Source: Hyphomicrobiales bacterium
Lineage (GTDB): Bacteria; Pseudomonadota; Alphaproteobacteria; Rhizobiales; Beijerinckiaceae
Assembly: GCA_027483895.1 (NCBI GenBank)
Contig: JAIXTP010000017.1
Coordinates: forward strand, 26,970-90,969
Length of the DNA stretch: 64,000 nucleotides
Direction of reading: 5' to 3'
Under the pieces are notes generated by a model that was not told where the DNA came from, searched no databases, and worked only from the letters and a program-made list of their open reading frames with translations. Of the stretch, positions 14,752-23,363 are shown one piece after another. The position numbers and the translations under genes were made by a program. How positions within the stretch are numbered: the first letter of the stretch is position 1; every line of letters begins with the position of its first letter.

Positions 14752-15659
14752 CGGTCCGTCGTCGCGTCCGATGCCCGGTCCTGCAGGCCGTCGACGGCCG
14801 ACATCAGAAGGCCCGTCACGATGGCGGCAGCCAGCCCGAGCAGCGAGGTCTCGAACTTCAGAGCCAGATTGCGGAACAGCGCGTCCAACGATGCCCGGCC
14901 GAAGGAGCCGTCGCCCATGGTAGCCGACATGGCCCCGATCGCGCCCGCCAATCCGATCACCGTTCCGAGAAAGCCGAGCATCGGCAGCAGCCGCGCCAGA
15001 GCCTCGATCTGGCGACGCTTGGCGAGCGTCGGCGCGGCATCCGCGGTCTCCGTGCCTCGGGCCAGGGCGAGATGCAGATCGACGGCCCGAAGGCTCAGTC
15101 CGAACCAGAGGACGAGCAGCAGCAGATGGATCGCGGTGTCGGCTGCGAGAGCGTGCAGGATCACGCCCGCGGTCGAGCCGGGAACGGTCGGCCCGAGTGC
15201 GGCGAGACCCGCTTCCATCAACAGGACGAGGCCCGCCCCGTAGCCGATGCAGGACGCCAGGAAGATCCACGGCGAACGCGGCCGCCCGCGCATCTCGCGC
15301 AGTTTCTCGAGCAGTTGCAGGAGCGCACCTGCGACGACGCTCATCAGTACGCTCGGCCATACGAGCCGCGCGCCGACGACGCTCATCAGGTTGCCGGGGC
15401 CTGCGAGAAAGGGAGCGATCACGTGATCGACCACCGCGGTCGCTGCGAGCAGCGCGGCCGCGGCGGCGCAAAGCTCGCGGCGGCGAGGCAGAAGCACGGA
15501 CAGGATGAAGACCGCAGCGAGGCCCGCCGCAGCCGCGCGGCCGAGAAGATCGGGCGCGGAGAGGAGGATATGGGCCGCGGCGAGCGCGCAGAGCAGGCCT
15601 ATCGGAGCGGCGATGCCGCCGCTTTCGGGCCCGGGTCTCGAAACGGCGTCCATGCTCAT
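14748..15659 (-). CDS. ExbB/TolQ/MotA-family channel protein inside the T3SS locus
   Basis: A 303-residue protein with about eight predicted membrane helices. The last two carry the ExbB/MotA signature: LLPMLGFLGTVIGLAGAIGA near residues 224-243, then LKFETSLLGLAAAIVTGLL near 267-285. The first six helices are extra compared with TolQ or ExbB (three helices) and MotA (four). In the family, five such subunits surround two ExbD/MotB helices and use the ion gradient to rotate or pull. It ends in an ATGA overlap with the ExbD-like gene and starts 6 bases after sctV stops. This is not the tolQ gene: tolA, tolB and ybgC are absent. Confidence 0.75.
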   Translation of the reverse strand: MSMDAVSRPGPESGGIAAPIGLLCALAAAHILLSAPDLLGRAAAAGLAAVFILSVLLPRRRELCAAAAALLAATAVVDHVIAPFLAGPGNLMSVVGARLVWPSVLMSVVAGALLQLLEKLREMRGRPRSPWIFLASCIGYGAGLVLLMEAGLAALGPTVPGSTAGVILHALAADTAIHLLLLVLWFGLSLRAVDLHLALARGTETADAAPTLAKRRQIEALARLLPMLGFLGTVIGLAGAIGAMSATMGDGSFGRASLDALFRNLALKFETSLLGLAAAIVTGLLMSAVDGLQDRASDATTDR

Positions 15660-15665
15660 CGGGCG

Positions 15666-17780
15666 CTATTTCCTGAGGCGGATGCGGTCGAGCGGCTGGA
15701 TGTTCGCGCTTGCTGCGAGCTCTTGATAGGACAGCACCGGCAGATCGGAAAAATCACGCTCGATGATGCGCCGCGTGAAGCGACGGATGTCCATCGGCGC
15801 CATCAGCACCGGCCGGACGGTGTGCGCCGCGACCTCGCCGATCGTCTCCTTCATCGCGGCGATGATGTTGCGGTGAACGTCGGGCGAGAGGGCGAGGTAG
15901 GACGAGCCGGAGGTCTGGCGCACCGCGCCGCGGATCTCGTCCTCCACCTCCTTGGCGAGGAGGTAGGCGGGGATCACGTTCTGTCCGGCCGAGAACTTGT
16001 AGGTGATGTAGTTGCCGAGCGCCCCGCGGACATGCTCGGTCAGGATGATCGGATCCTTCTCGCGCTGGCCCCATTCCACGAGCGCCTCGAGGATCGTGCG
16101 CATGTCGCGGATCGACACGTCTTCGCCGACCAGACGCTGCATGATGTCGGTGATCGTGATGATCGGCAGTGTCCGGGTGACCTCCTTCACCAGTTCCCCG
16201 AAGTTCTTCTGCATCTGATTCATCAGATACATCGTCTCCTGGATCCCGACGAACTTGGCCGCGTGGGCCTTCAGCACATGGCCGAGATGGTAGGTGAGGA
16301 TGCCGGTCATGTTCAGATGCTGCAGACCGGCCTTTTGCAGCAGTACGAGCTGCTTTTCCGAGACCCAGAGGCTCTTGGTGATCGGCAGGAAGTCCTCGCC
16401 CCGCTCGAAGGGGACGTCGAAGAGGTTCAGGTTGGCTTCGCTCTCGCGCACGATCACGTAACCGGGCCGGCAGGTGCCGCTCGCGATCGGGATCTCGTTG
16501 ACGAGGATCCGGTATTCGCCCTCTTTCAGGTTCTCGTTGAGACGGAGATTGATGCCCGGGAACGGGACGCCGAGGTCGAAATAGAGCGCGCGCCTGAGCT
16601 TCGCGATCTCGCGGTCGAGGCGGGTGGGCTTGATGTGGTTCCGCATCGAGGCGGCCACGTCGAGGATCACCGGGACGGTGAGGGCGAAGGTCACGGGTTC
16701 GACGGGCGCTTCCTGCTCGCCTTCCGACTCGTCGGGGAAGGCGGGGATGGTGCCCGCGGGCGCGATGGCGGGTGCGAGCGACGGCATCTCGCGCGATTTC
16801 TTGTCGCCGGCCGCCGAACTGCGGTTCTTCAGGATGAAGTAGCCGCCGACGGCGAACAGGATGGCCAGAAAGCCGAAGACCGGCGCGGGGAAGCCCGGGA
16901 TGACGGCGAAGATCGCCATGATGCCCGCCGTGATCATCAGCGCCTTGGGCTCGTCGATGAGCTGGGCGCCGATGTCGCTGCCGAGGTCCTTGTTCTCCTC
17001 GGAGGCGACGCGGGTGACGATGAAGCCCGCCGTGATCGAGACGAACAGCGCCGGGATCTGCTGCACGAGGCCGTCGCCGATGGTCAGCAGCACGTAACGC
17101 CGCGCCGCATCTCCCACGGTCATGCCGCGCTGCATGGTGCCGATGGTGATGCCGCCGATCATGTTGACGGCGATGATGATGAGGCCCGCGATGGCGTCGC
17201 CCTTCACGAACTTCATCGCGCCGTCCATGGCGCCGAAGAGCTGGCTTTCCTTTTCCAGCTTGTTGCGGCGGCGCTTGGCCTCGTCGAGTTCGATCATGCC
17301 GGCGCGCATGTCGGAATCGATCGACATCTGCTTGCCGGGCAGCGAGTCGAGCGAGAAGCGGGCGGACACTTCCGCGACGCGCTCCGAGCCCTTCGTGATG
17401 ACCATGAAGTTGACGATGGTCAGGATGAGGAAGACCACGAGGCCGACGACGAGATTCCCGCCGATCACGAAATTGCCGAAGGTCTCGATGATCGAGCCGG
17501 CATTCGCCTGAATGAGGATCAGGCGCGTGGTCGAGATCGCCAGCGCCAGCCGGAACAGCGTCGTCAGCAGCAGGATCGACGGGAAGGCCGACAGCTTGGT
17601 GACGTCGTTGAGATACATCGCCGCCATCAGCAGCACGGCCGAAAGCGCGAGATTGACCGCGATCAGCGCGTCGACCATCAGGATCGGCAGCGGCAGGATC
17701 ATCATGAAGACGATACAGACGAGCAGGACGGCCAGAACGATGTCGTTCCGACCCGAAACCATTCTCAGGAAGTTCTGCAC
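15666..17780 (-). CDS. sctV: SctV, major export-gate protein (FlhA/YscV/InvA family)
   Basis: A 704-residue FHIPEP-family protein. About eight membrane helices occupy residues 15-330, with conserved segments such as AFPSILLLTTLFRLALAIST and FARFSLDSLPGKQM-like (ARFSLDSLPGKQMSIDSDMR). The C-terminal cytoplasmic part (about 370-704) forms the nonameric ring that receives chaperone-substrate complexes. The length and layout are as expected. It is transcribed just before the ExbB-like module, with only a 6-base gap, so the channel genes are probably made with the export gate. Confidence 0.95.
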   Translation of the reverse strand: MQNFLRMVSGRNDIVLAVLLVCIVFMMILPLPILMVDALIAVNLALSAVLLMAAMYLNDVTKLSAFPSILLLTTLFRLALAISTTRLILIQANAGSIIETFGNFVIGGNLVVGLVVFLILTIVNFMVITKGSERVAEVSARFSLDSLPGKQMSIDSDMRAGMIELDEAKRRRNKLEKESQLFGAMDGAMKFVKGDAIAGLIIIAVNMIGGITIGTMQRGMTVGDAARRYVLLTIGDGLVQQIPALFVSITAGFIVTRVASEENKDLGSDIGAQLIDEPKALMITAGIMAIFAVIPGFPAPVFGFLAILFAVGGYFILKNRSSAAGDKKSREMPSLAPAIAPAGTIPAFPDESEGEQEAPVEPVTFALTVPVILDVAASMRNHIKPTRLDREIAKLRRALYFDLGVPFPGINLRLNENLKEGEYRILVNEIPIASGTCRPGYVIVRESEANLNLFDVPFERGEDFLPITKSLWVSEKQLVLLQKAGLQHLNMTGILTYHLGHVLKAHAAKFVGIQETMYLMNQMQKNFGELVKEVTRTLPIITITDIMQRLVGEDVSIRDMRTILEALVEWGQREKDPIILTEHVRGALGNYITYKFSAGQNVIPAYLLAKEVEDEIRGAVRQTSGSSYLALSPDVHRNIIAAMKETIGEVAAHTVRPVLMAPMDIRRFTRRIIERDFSDLPVLSYQELAASANIQPLDRIRLRK

Positions 17781-17815
17781 GTCGTCTCCCCGTCCATGCG
17801 GTCCGGCCGCCTCGC

Positions 17816-19405
17816 TCAGAGCTCGAGCCTGACGCGGACCGGATCCGCGCGCAGCTCCTCGGAGCGCATCCGGGCCGCGTCTTCCGCCGCATCGCTGATC
17901 GCGATCGCGCTTTCGATCAGCGCGGCCAGCGCTTCGGCCGCACGGCGCCGCAACGCCTCGCCCATGTCGTCCGGCAAGGCCCGATCGGCCTGCAGGAACG
18001 GCTCTTCGCCGAGTTCTTCGAGCACCGAAGCGAGCTCGTCCGCCGTAAGGATGCCCTGCTCGATCGAGTCGAAGAGCAGCGGATCGGCGACGATCGCGCC
18101 GTCTCGCGCGCCGAAACCGAGCACGCCCGGAGCGGCCGCATCCGCAGCCCCGACGGTGGCCGTGCCCGTGACGCCGGCGCCGACCTCCGCGGGCCTTTCG
18201 GTCCGCACCGGGGCGTCCGAGGGACGCGCGCCGGGCACGGCGAAGACCGCTTCGGGAATCGAGGGAAAGAGGCCCGCATCCGCGTCGGCCCGTGCCGCGC
18301 CGTTGCGCGGCTGCTGCGAGGGTGCAGGGCCGTTCGGCCGGACGGGCGCGTTGCTGCCGGGGCGCAGCGGTTCGAGCGCCGCGGTGCGCATGTCCGGAAC
18401 GCGGATCGGGCTCGGGGCCGGCCCTTCGGATGCCTCGACGGTGAAGCGTATCGCGAACTGCATGATCAGCGGGCCGAGATCGACTTCCGTGCGGCCCTCG
18501 GCGCGCGCGGTGCGCAGGCGCTCGCGCACCTGTTCCAGCAAGGCGCGCCGGTCCACATTTTCCAGCATCGCCGCGAGCAGGTCGTCATCGCCCTTGCGGG
18601 CGACTTCGGTCAGCTGATCGAAGGCCTGATCGACCGGACCGTCGGCGCGCAGAAGATCGTTCGGATCGACGTCGGTCAGATCGTCGCCGCCGCTGAAGAG
18701 CTGGACGACGAAAGAGACGAGCGAGCTGAAGAAATTGAAGATCGCGCCGAAGAAGGACGAGTCTGCCGTCTCCTTGGCCGTGGCGAGGGAGGACAGGCCG
18801 TCGAGCCGCACGATCTCGGCGTCGAGCGAGGCGATCGTGGCAGTCAGCCCGTCGATTCGGGTCTGGTCCGGCGTGGTCGCGGCATTCTCTGTCGCGAGAT
18901 CGGTCTGCGCCTGCGCGAGCGCCTCTGCGGTGAGGTCGCGGATCGCCTGTATTTCGGCGGCCGTCGAGGCGTCGGTGACCGTTCCGTAGGTGAAGGCTGG
19001 ATTGGTGGCGTCGGCGGCGACGGCCGCGGAGAAATCGGTCGCGGCCGACGTGGCGGCGTCCGCACCCGTGCCGACGTCCTCCAGGCGGAGCAGCATGAGG
19101 GCGTAGCCCGCCCGCTCCGATGCCGCTCGGTTGCGGAGACGTTCGGCCGCGGACGCGTCGATGGCGTCGACGATGTCGATGAGCGTGGCGCGGATTCGCC
19201 CGTCGTCCATCGAGCCGTCCACCGCGGGCAGGCCGAGATTTTCGAAGTTCCGGGTCGTGCGGAAGATGCCCGCGTAATCCGCGCCGGTGACGACGCCGTT
19301 CTCCGCGAGCGCGGCGGGCGCCGCGGTCGAGGTGGTCGTCAAGAGTTCGTAGGCGAGGGCCGTGACGGCGGCCGAGCCCGATACGTCCTGAATGCCGCTG
19401 GTCAC
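17816..19405 (-). CDS. Putative T3SS substrate with a central hydrophobic segment
   Basis: A 529-residue protein from a GTG start. The N-terminus is Ala/Ser/Thr-rich without a Sec signal. Residues about 165-215 contain a coiled-coil-like stretch, followed by a short strongly hydrophobic segment (FGAIFNFFSSLVSFVVQLF near 225-243). The middle (about 340-440) is Pro/Ala-rich and disordered, and the C-terminus is helical and acidic. This order could suit a membrane-inserting secreted protein or a cytosolic T3SS accessory factor. It stands 35 bases before sctV and 39 bases after a second Ala/Pro-rich gene. No family is recognised. Confidence 0.55.
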   Translation of the reverse strand: MTSGIQDVSGSAAVTALAYELLTTTSTAAPAALAENGVVTGADYAGIFRTTRNFENLGLPAVDGSMDDGRIRATLIDIVDAIDASAAERLRNRAASERAGYALMLLRLEDVGTGADAATSAATDFSAAVAADATNPAFTYGTVTDASTAAEIQAIRDLTAEALAQAQTDLATENAATTPDQTRIDGLTATIASLDAEIVRLDGLSSLATAKETADSSFFGAIFNFFSSLVSFVVQLFSGGDDLTDVDPNDLLRADGPVDQAFDQLTEVARKGDDDLLAAMLENVDRRALLEQVRERLRTARAEGRTEVDLGPLIMQFAIRFTVEASEGPAPSPIRVPDMRTAALEPLRPGSNAPVRPNGPAPSQQPRNGAARADADAGLFPSIPEAVFAVPGARPSDAPVRTERPAEVGAGVTGTATVGAADAAAPGVLGFGARDGAIVADPLLFDSIEQGILTADELASVLEELGEEPFLQADRALPDDMGEALRRRAAEALAALIESAIAISDAAEDAARMRSEELRADPVRVRLEL

Positions 19406-19444
19406 CGTCCGCCCCCGTCCGCCCCGCAGGCGATACCGACTCGT

Positions 19445-20572
19445 TCACGCGCGATCATGTGTCTTCCCGATCTCTTCGTCGACTTCATCGGCGAAGTATT
19501 CAAGAATTTCCGACGCGAGCGTGTTGAGCAGCGCACAGTAGCATCCGAGCGCGAAAAATAGAGTCCTTTTGAGGCGTCTGCTTGCCGCATGTTCGCTTAT
19601 ATAAGCGAGCAGCGCCTCATATCCGGCCGATCTCTCTTCGTCATCGTCCTCGCCGCTCTCGTCTTCGGCGGGTTCTTCTTCAAGATCGATCGCCTTTGCG
19701 GGTGGGCGGGGCTTTTCGAGCAGCGGGAGAAAGCGCTCGGCGGGCCAGCCCTTGTGCATCTCCGCATTGACCATGAGCGCGAGTTCGAGCGCGAGCCCCG
19801 CCGGATCGAGCTTCGGCAGGGTCTCCGCAGTCGCGGGTCGCTGTGCCGCGATTTCGGTCGCGAACCGTCCCTGCGGTCGGATCGCGCTTTCCGGCTCGGG
19901 GCCGGACGTGTCCGGCGCACGCAGATCCGCTGCCTCCGTACGCGACGTTGCGAGGGCCCGCAGGGCGGATGCCGCAGCCCGTCGCACCGGATCCGGGATC
20001 GGCGCGTCGACGGTTTCGGCATCGCGAGGCAGGTCGGTGCGCGCGTCCTCTGCCCGAAAGCGGGCGGCCGGAGTTTTCTGCTCCGGGGGGGCTGGCGTCG
20101 TGCCGGGCTGAAGAGCGCGCGCGAGGTCGAGGATCATGCGTGCTTCGGCGTTTCCGGCCGCCGCAGGCGACGGAAACGGCTTCTGCATTCCTCCGGTCCC
20201 GGCCGGGGCAGGCGGGCCGCCCGTCCGTCCGGAAGAGGGCCCCGGTTCGGCGGCGGCGAATGCGGCGGATTTGTCCGTGCCGGTCGCCGTCGCGACCGAT
20301 CCCTCGTCCGGAGCAGGTGCGGGAGCGGCAAGCGTAAAGGAGGCGGGCAAGCCGAGATCGAGGGGGCGCGGTGCGGGGGGGCCTGCAAGCGGGGTTCGGA
20401 CCGGCGGAAGCGTCGGCGTCGCGTCGGTCCGTGTCGTCGGCGTCGCAGCGCTGTCCGTCCGCACGGCGCCGGGGCTTTCGGACTCGTTCAGGGCCGCGGC
20501 CTGCCGGGCCAGCAGCTCCGACATGACGAGTTCGAACCGTGCGGCGAGCGGTCCGGCGGGCGGCTCAGCCAT
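19445..20572 (-). CDS. Ala/Pro-rich protein with acidic C-terminus, putative T3SS substrate
   Basis: A 375-residue protein. The ATG at 20572 overlaps the stop of the upstream TPR gene by 8 bases (ATGGCTGA). Residues about 30-230 are Ala/Pro/Thr-rich and disordered. Residues about 250-290 form a helix (LDPAGLALELALMVNAEMHK). A strongly acidic run (about 305-325) precedes a final helical domain (LLAYISEHAASRRLKRTLFF, then ALGCYCALLNTLASEILEYF). It may be a substrate of the adjacent TPR chaperone. A ruler or regulator role is also possible. No known family. Confidence 0.55.
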   Translation of the reverse strand: MAEPPAGPLAARFELVMSELLARQAAALNESESPGAVRTDSAATPTTRTDATPTLPPVRTPLAGPPAPRPLDLGLPASFTLAAPAPAPDEGSVATATGTDKSAAFAAAEPGPSSGRTGGPPAPAGTGGMQKPFPSPAAAGNAEARMILDLARALQPGTTPAPPEQKTPAARFRAEDARTDLPRDAETVDAPIPDPVRRAAASALRALATSRTEAADLRAPDTSGPEPESAIRPQGRFATEIAAQRPATAETLPKLDPAGLALELALMVNAEMHKGWPAERFLPLLEKPRPPAKAIDLEEEPAEDESGEDDDEERSAGYEALLAYISEHAASRRLKRTLFFALGCYCALLNTLASEILEYFADEVDEEIGKTHDRA

Positions 20573-21128
20573 TTTTGCGGTCCGCCGCCTTGCCTTCGAG
20601 GGCCGGTGCGATCTTCGCGATGCGGCCGCGCATATAATCCGTGACGTCCTCGGCCGAGGCGGTGCGGAAACTCCGCAATGCGTCGCGCGCGCCGGCACGA
20701 TCCCCGCGTTCGACGGCGAGTTCGAGCCTCTGGAAATGCAGCGGCGCCCAATCCGGCCGCAGACGTTCCACGGTCTTCAGGACGGCTGCGGCGCGTTCTG
20801 GGCGGCCGGCGGCGCGTTCGGCGAGCGCGAGCCCGAACCAGTGTGCATGCGCGTCTGGAGCGAAGAGGGCCAGCGCCCCGAAAAGGCGTCGGGCCTTCTC
20901 ATGATGGCCGGCCGCCAGATGACGCGAGGCGAGCGCGTAGATCGCTTCGAGCCGCTCCGGGGTGATGCCGAGGGTCTCGCCGATGGTCAGTCCCTTCATC
21001 AGACCGGCATGGATCTCGGCCCCGCGCAGCCCTATCCCGTCCGCGAAGGCCACGAAGGCCGTCTCGAACTGCGCGAGTTCGGCCGGGTCGAGGCCTAGCG
21101 CCGGTTTGCCGGTCGCGCCCTCAGGCAT
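20565..21128 (-). CDS. TPR protein, class II-type T3SS chaperone
   Basis: A 187-residue helical protein. TPR-type repeats run over about residues 60-160 (EAIYALASRHLAAGHHEKAR, HWFGLALAERAAGRPERAAA, FQRLELAVERGDRAGARDAL). The N-terminal 55 residues form a separate helical region as in SycD/LcrH. It overlaps the neighbouring TPR gene by 8 bases upstream and the Ala/Pro-rich gene by 8 bases downstream. The likely role is holding a hydrophobic or disordered substrate before export. Confidence 0.7.
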   Translation of the reverse strand: MPEGATGKPALGLDPAELAQFETAFVAFADGIGLRGAEIHAGLMKGLTIGETLGITPERLEAIYALASRHLAAGHHEKARRLFGALALFAPDAHAHWFGLALAERAAGRPERAAAVLKTVERLRPDWAPLHFQRLELAVERGDRAGARDALRSFRTASAEDVTDYMRGRIAKIAPALEGKAADRKNG

Positions 21129-21606
21129 TCCGGGCGCCTGCGGCCGCGAGCTTCGTTTCCGCGACGGCCCGGAAACGCGTGATCTCCTTGAGGAGATCGG
21201 ACTGCCCGCTTTCGCGCGCGCAGTCTTCCGCGGTGATGAAATCGTCGAGCGCGGTGTCGATCGAGCCGAGCATGTATTGCGCCTTGCCCGCGATCAGCCA
21301 GCCGGACGCATTTTCAGGGTCGATGGCCGTGATGTTGCCCGCGACCTCGAAGGCCCGGAACGGATCTTCGAGATCCAGCATGCATTGGCCCAGACCGATC
21401 AGCGCCTCCATCCGCCCCGGACGCATCTCGATCAGCTGGGCATAGACCTCGACGGCCTCTGCGAACCGCTTGCGGCGGTAGAGATCGGCGGCCGCCGCGA
21501 GGCCGACCGCGTAGATCTTGCCCGAAAACTCGGCCGCGCGTTCCGGCGTCATGCCCTGCGCCGCGGACGCGACCATCGCCTCGAGCGCTTCCTTGTTCAG
21601 TTCCAT
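21121..21606 (-). CDS. SycD/LcrH-type TPR chaperone
   Basis: A 161-residue protein with three TPR units (ADLYRRKRFAEAVEVYAQLI; GLGQCMLDLEDPFRAFEVAG; LIAGKAQYMLGSIDTALDDF), an N-terminal helical cap and the usual class II chaperone size of about 160 residues. It overlaps the next TPR gene by 8 bases. It is 18 bases downstream of a class I-like chaperone gene and follows the translocator SctB gene. It is therefore a candidate second chaperone for the translocators or for the substrates encoded downstream. Confidence 0.75.
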   Translation of the reverse strand: MELNKEALEAMVASAAQGMTPERAAEFSGKIYAVGLAAAADLYRRKRFAEAVEVYAQLIEMRPGRMEALIGLGQCMLDLEDPFRAFEVAGNITAIDPENASGWLIAGKAQYMLGSIDTALDDFITAEDCARESGQSDLLKEITRFRAVAETKLAAAGARNA

Positions 21607-21624
21607 GATCGATCCTTTCGCCCG

Positions 21625-22110
21625 TCAGGGCCTGAAAATGATGTCGGCGACGTCATCGCGCGAAAAACCGCCGCGGGGTGCGGGGCGCGGGACTGCGACC
21701 GTCCGCCGTGCCGCGGCGGCGTGGAAGGCGGCTCGCTCGAGCAGATTCTCGATCACCCGGTCGACGTCGGCGTCCCCCGCGTCTGCGGGAACGGTATCCT
21801 CAGCGAGAAGGGCTGCGCCCCGCTCGTCGGTCGCGAGCCTCAGGCCGCCTGCCGCTCCGTGCAGGAATCCGAGATCGCGGCGCAGTACCGCCGGGATCTC
21901 GGACAAAGCTTCCTCGCCGTCGAAGCGCATGGCTTCCACCGCAACGATCAGGCCTCGCTCGTCGGACGTCGGCCGCAAGGTCACGGTCCGTCCGTCGATG
22001 GCGATGTTCCATCGGTCGTCGCGACCGCCCTCGGGCAGCGGACCCAGCTTCAGCCGGGTCCAGAGCCTTCCCAAGGCGTTCTTCCAGAGAGACGCGGTCG
22101 CGTCCTGCAC
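21625..22110 (-). CDS. Class I-like chaperone or T3SS accessory protein
   Basis: A 161-residue protein with an N-terminal helix (ASLWKNALGRLWTRLKLGPL), a beta-rich centre (WNIAIDGRTVTLRPTSDERG, LIVAVEAMRFDG) and a C-terminal helix with a basic tail. This fits the CesT fold loosely. It lies 16 bases after sctB and 18 bases before the TPR gene pair. It could serve SctB or the downstream substrates. No catalytic residues are evident. Confidence 0.5.
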   Translation of the reverse strand: MQDATASLWKNALGRLWTRLKLGPLPEGGRDDRWNIAIDGRTVTLRPTSDERGLIVAVEAMRFDGEEALSEIPAVLRRDLGFLHGAAGGLRLATDERGAALLAEDTVPADAGDADVDRVIENLLERAAFHAAAARRTVAVPRPAPRGGFSRDDVADIIFRP

Positions 22111-22126
22111 GGCGTGCTTCCTTCGC

Positions 22127-23353
22127 TTACTTGCCGCGGGTCACGGCGCCCATTTCGTCCGCCTTGACCTGACCGGCGCGATCGAGGAACTCGATCAGCT
22201 TCTGGATGAAGGCGTCGATCCCGCGCTTTACCTCGGTGACCACGTCCTTCTGGGCGGTGGACTGCTGGGCCTTCGCCTGTTCGCGAGCGGCGTCGGCCTG
22301 CGCGGCCTGCGATTCCGAAGCCGCGATCGTGCCGCCCGCATTGAGCGACTTTTCGCCTGCGCCGGCGATGGTGCCGATCGCGTCGTACTTTTTCAGCGGA
22401 GCCATCATGTGGTCCATCTGAGCCGTCGCCTGCTTCAGAGACGGGCTGTTTTCGATGAAGGTCTTGCGCGCTTCGGCCTTGGCTTCCTTGACGGCCTTCT
22501 TCGTGCCGACCGCCGTCTGCCGCTGCGCGTCCTGGAACGCCTCCTTCGCGACGTCCTGAGCCGCGAGGCCGAGGCCGTTGGCGGACGCCTTGTCCAAAGT
22601 GTCCGTGAACTTCTTGTAGTTCTCCGGCCCGATGACCTTCTGGAGCTGGTCGCCGTATTTCGCTTTGAAGGCGTCGATGTCGGCCGCCTTCAAGGTTCCG
22701 CTCGCCGCCTTGTCGGACAGCGTCTTCATCTCGGCCGACATTTCCTTGATGTTGGTCGCGGTCTTGGTCGCGGCCTCGTTGGCGGCCTTGTTCATGCTCT
22801 TCAATTCGGCATTGAAGGACTTCAGCGTCTCGCCGGCGCTCGACTTGGCGAGCTTGAATGCGCTGACGCCCTGCATGGCGCCGCCGACGAGCCCCAGCCC
22901 GGCGCCCGCGACGAGGGAGATGATGCCCTGCGTCAACACCTTCTTGGCCGCCGTATCGAGTTCTCCGGCCTGCGCGATGTTCGCCGTCTGAGCCGATGCG
23001 GCGTTCAGGATGATGTCGTCGGTCGCCTGCTTCGACATCTGGTTCACGATCTGAACCATCGCCTTCATCATGACTTCCTTGTCACGCGGCGTGATCTGGG
23101 CCCAGACCGAGTCGTCGATGCCGTAGAAGGCCTGAAGGTCCCCGTCCGTGAGAGGATCTTCGCTCGGGGCGGCACCCGGGGGGACCGAACCCGGGTTCGT
23201 GTCGTCGCTCGCGGGCGGCACGGAGCCGGCGCCGCCTGCTCCCTGGCCGGCACCGGTCGTCTCGGTCCGGTTGGTTTCCTCCGTCGCATCCGTGCCGGGG
23301 GCCGGAGTGTAGGTCGTCGGAGTGGCGTTATTCTTGAAATCGACGCTGGACAT
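22127..23353 (-). CDS. sctB: SctB, minor translocator (YopD/EspB/IpaC type)
   Basis: A 408-residue protein without a Sec signal. A disordered Pro/Thr/Gly-rich N-terminus (1-70) is followed by helices, a single strongly hydrophobic segment (IISLVAGAGLGLVGGAMQGV, about 144-163), then long Lys/Ala-rich coiled-coil helices to the end. One membrane segment plus coiled coil is the SctB plan. It would form the host-membrane pore with SctE. It is 10 bases downstream of sctE and shares the chaperone gene at 24468-25019. Confidence 0.8.
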   Translation of the reverse strand: MSSVDFKNNATPTTYTPAPGTDATEETNRTETTGAGQGAGGAGSVPPASDDTNPGSVPPGAAPSEDPLTDGDLQAFYGIDDSVWAQITPRDKEVMMKAMVQIVNQMSKQATDDIILNAASAQTANIAQAGELDTAAKKVLTQGIISLVAGAGLGLVGGAMQGVSAFKLAKSSAGETLKSFNAELKSMNKAANEAATKTATNIKEMSAEMKTLSDKAASGTLKAADIDAFKAKYGDQLQKVIGPENYKKFTDTLDKASANGLGLAAQDVAKEAFQDAQRQTAVGTKKAVKEAKAEARKTFIENSPSLKQATAQMDHMMAPLKKYDAIGTIAGAGEKSLNAGGTIAASESQAAQADAAREQAKAQQSTAQKDVVTEVKRGIDAFIQKLIEFLDRAGQVKADEMGAVTRGK

Positions 23354-23363
23354 GGGACGCTCC

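Noticed and set aside
14748..15659. Identification of the channel gene as tolQ
   Set aside because: It has about eight membrane helices, two different ExbD-like partners, and no tolA, tolB or ybgC nearby. It is embedded in T3SS genes.
15072..18617. Very long open frame (1181 codons) on the plus strand
   Set aside because: It is antisense to sctV and its neighbours. Its translation is low-complexity His/Asp/Arg-rich, typical of the mirror frame of a high-GC gene.
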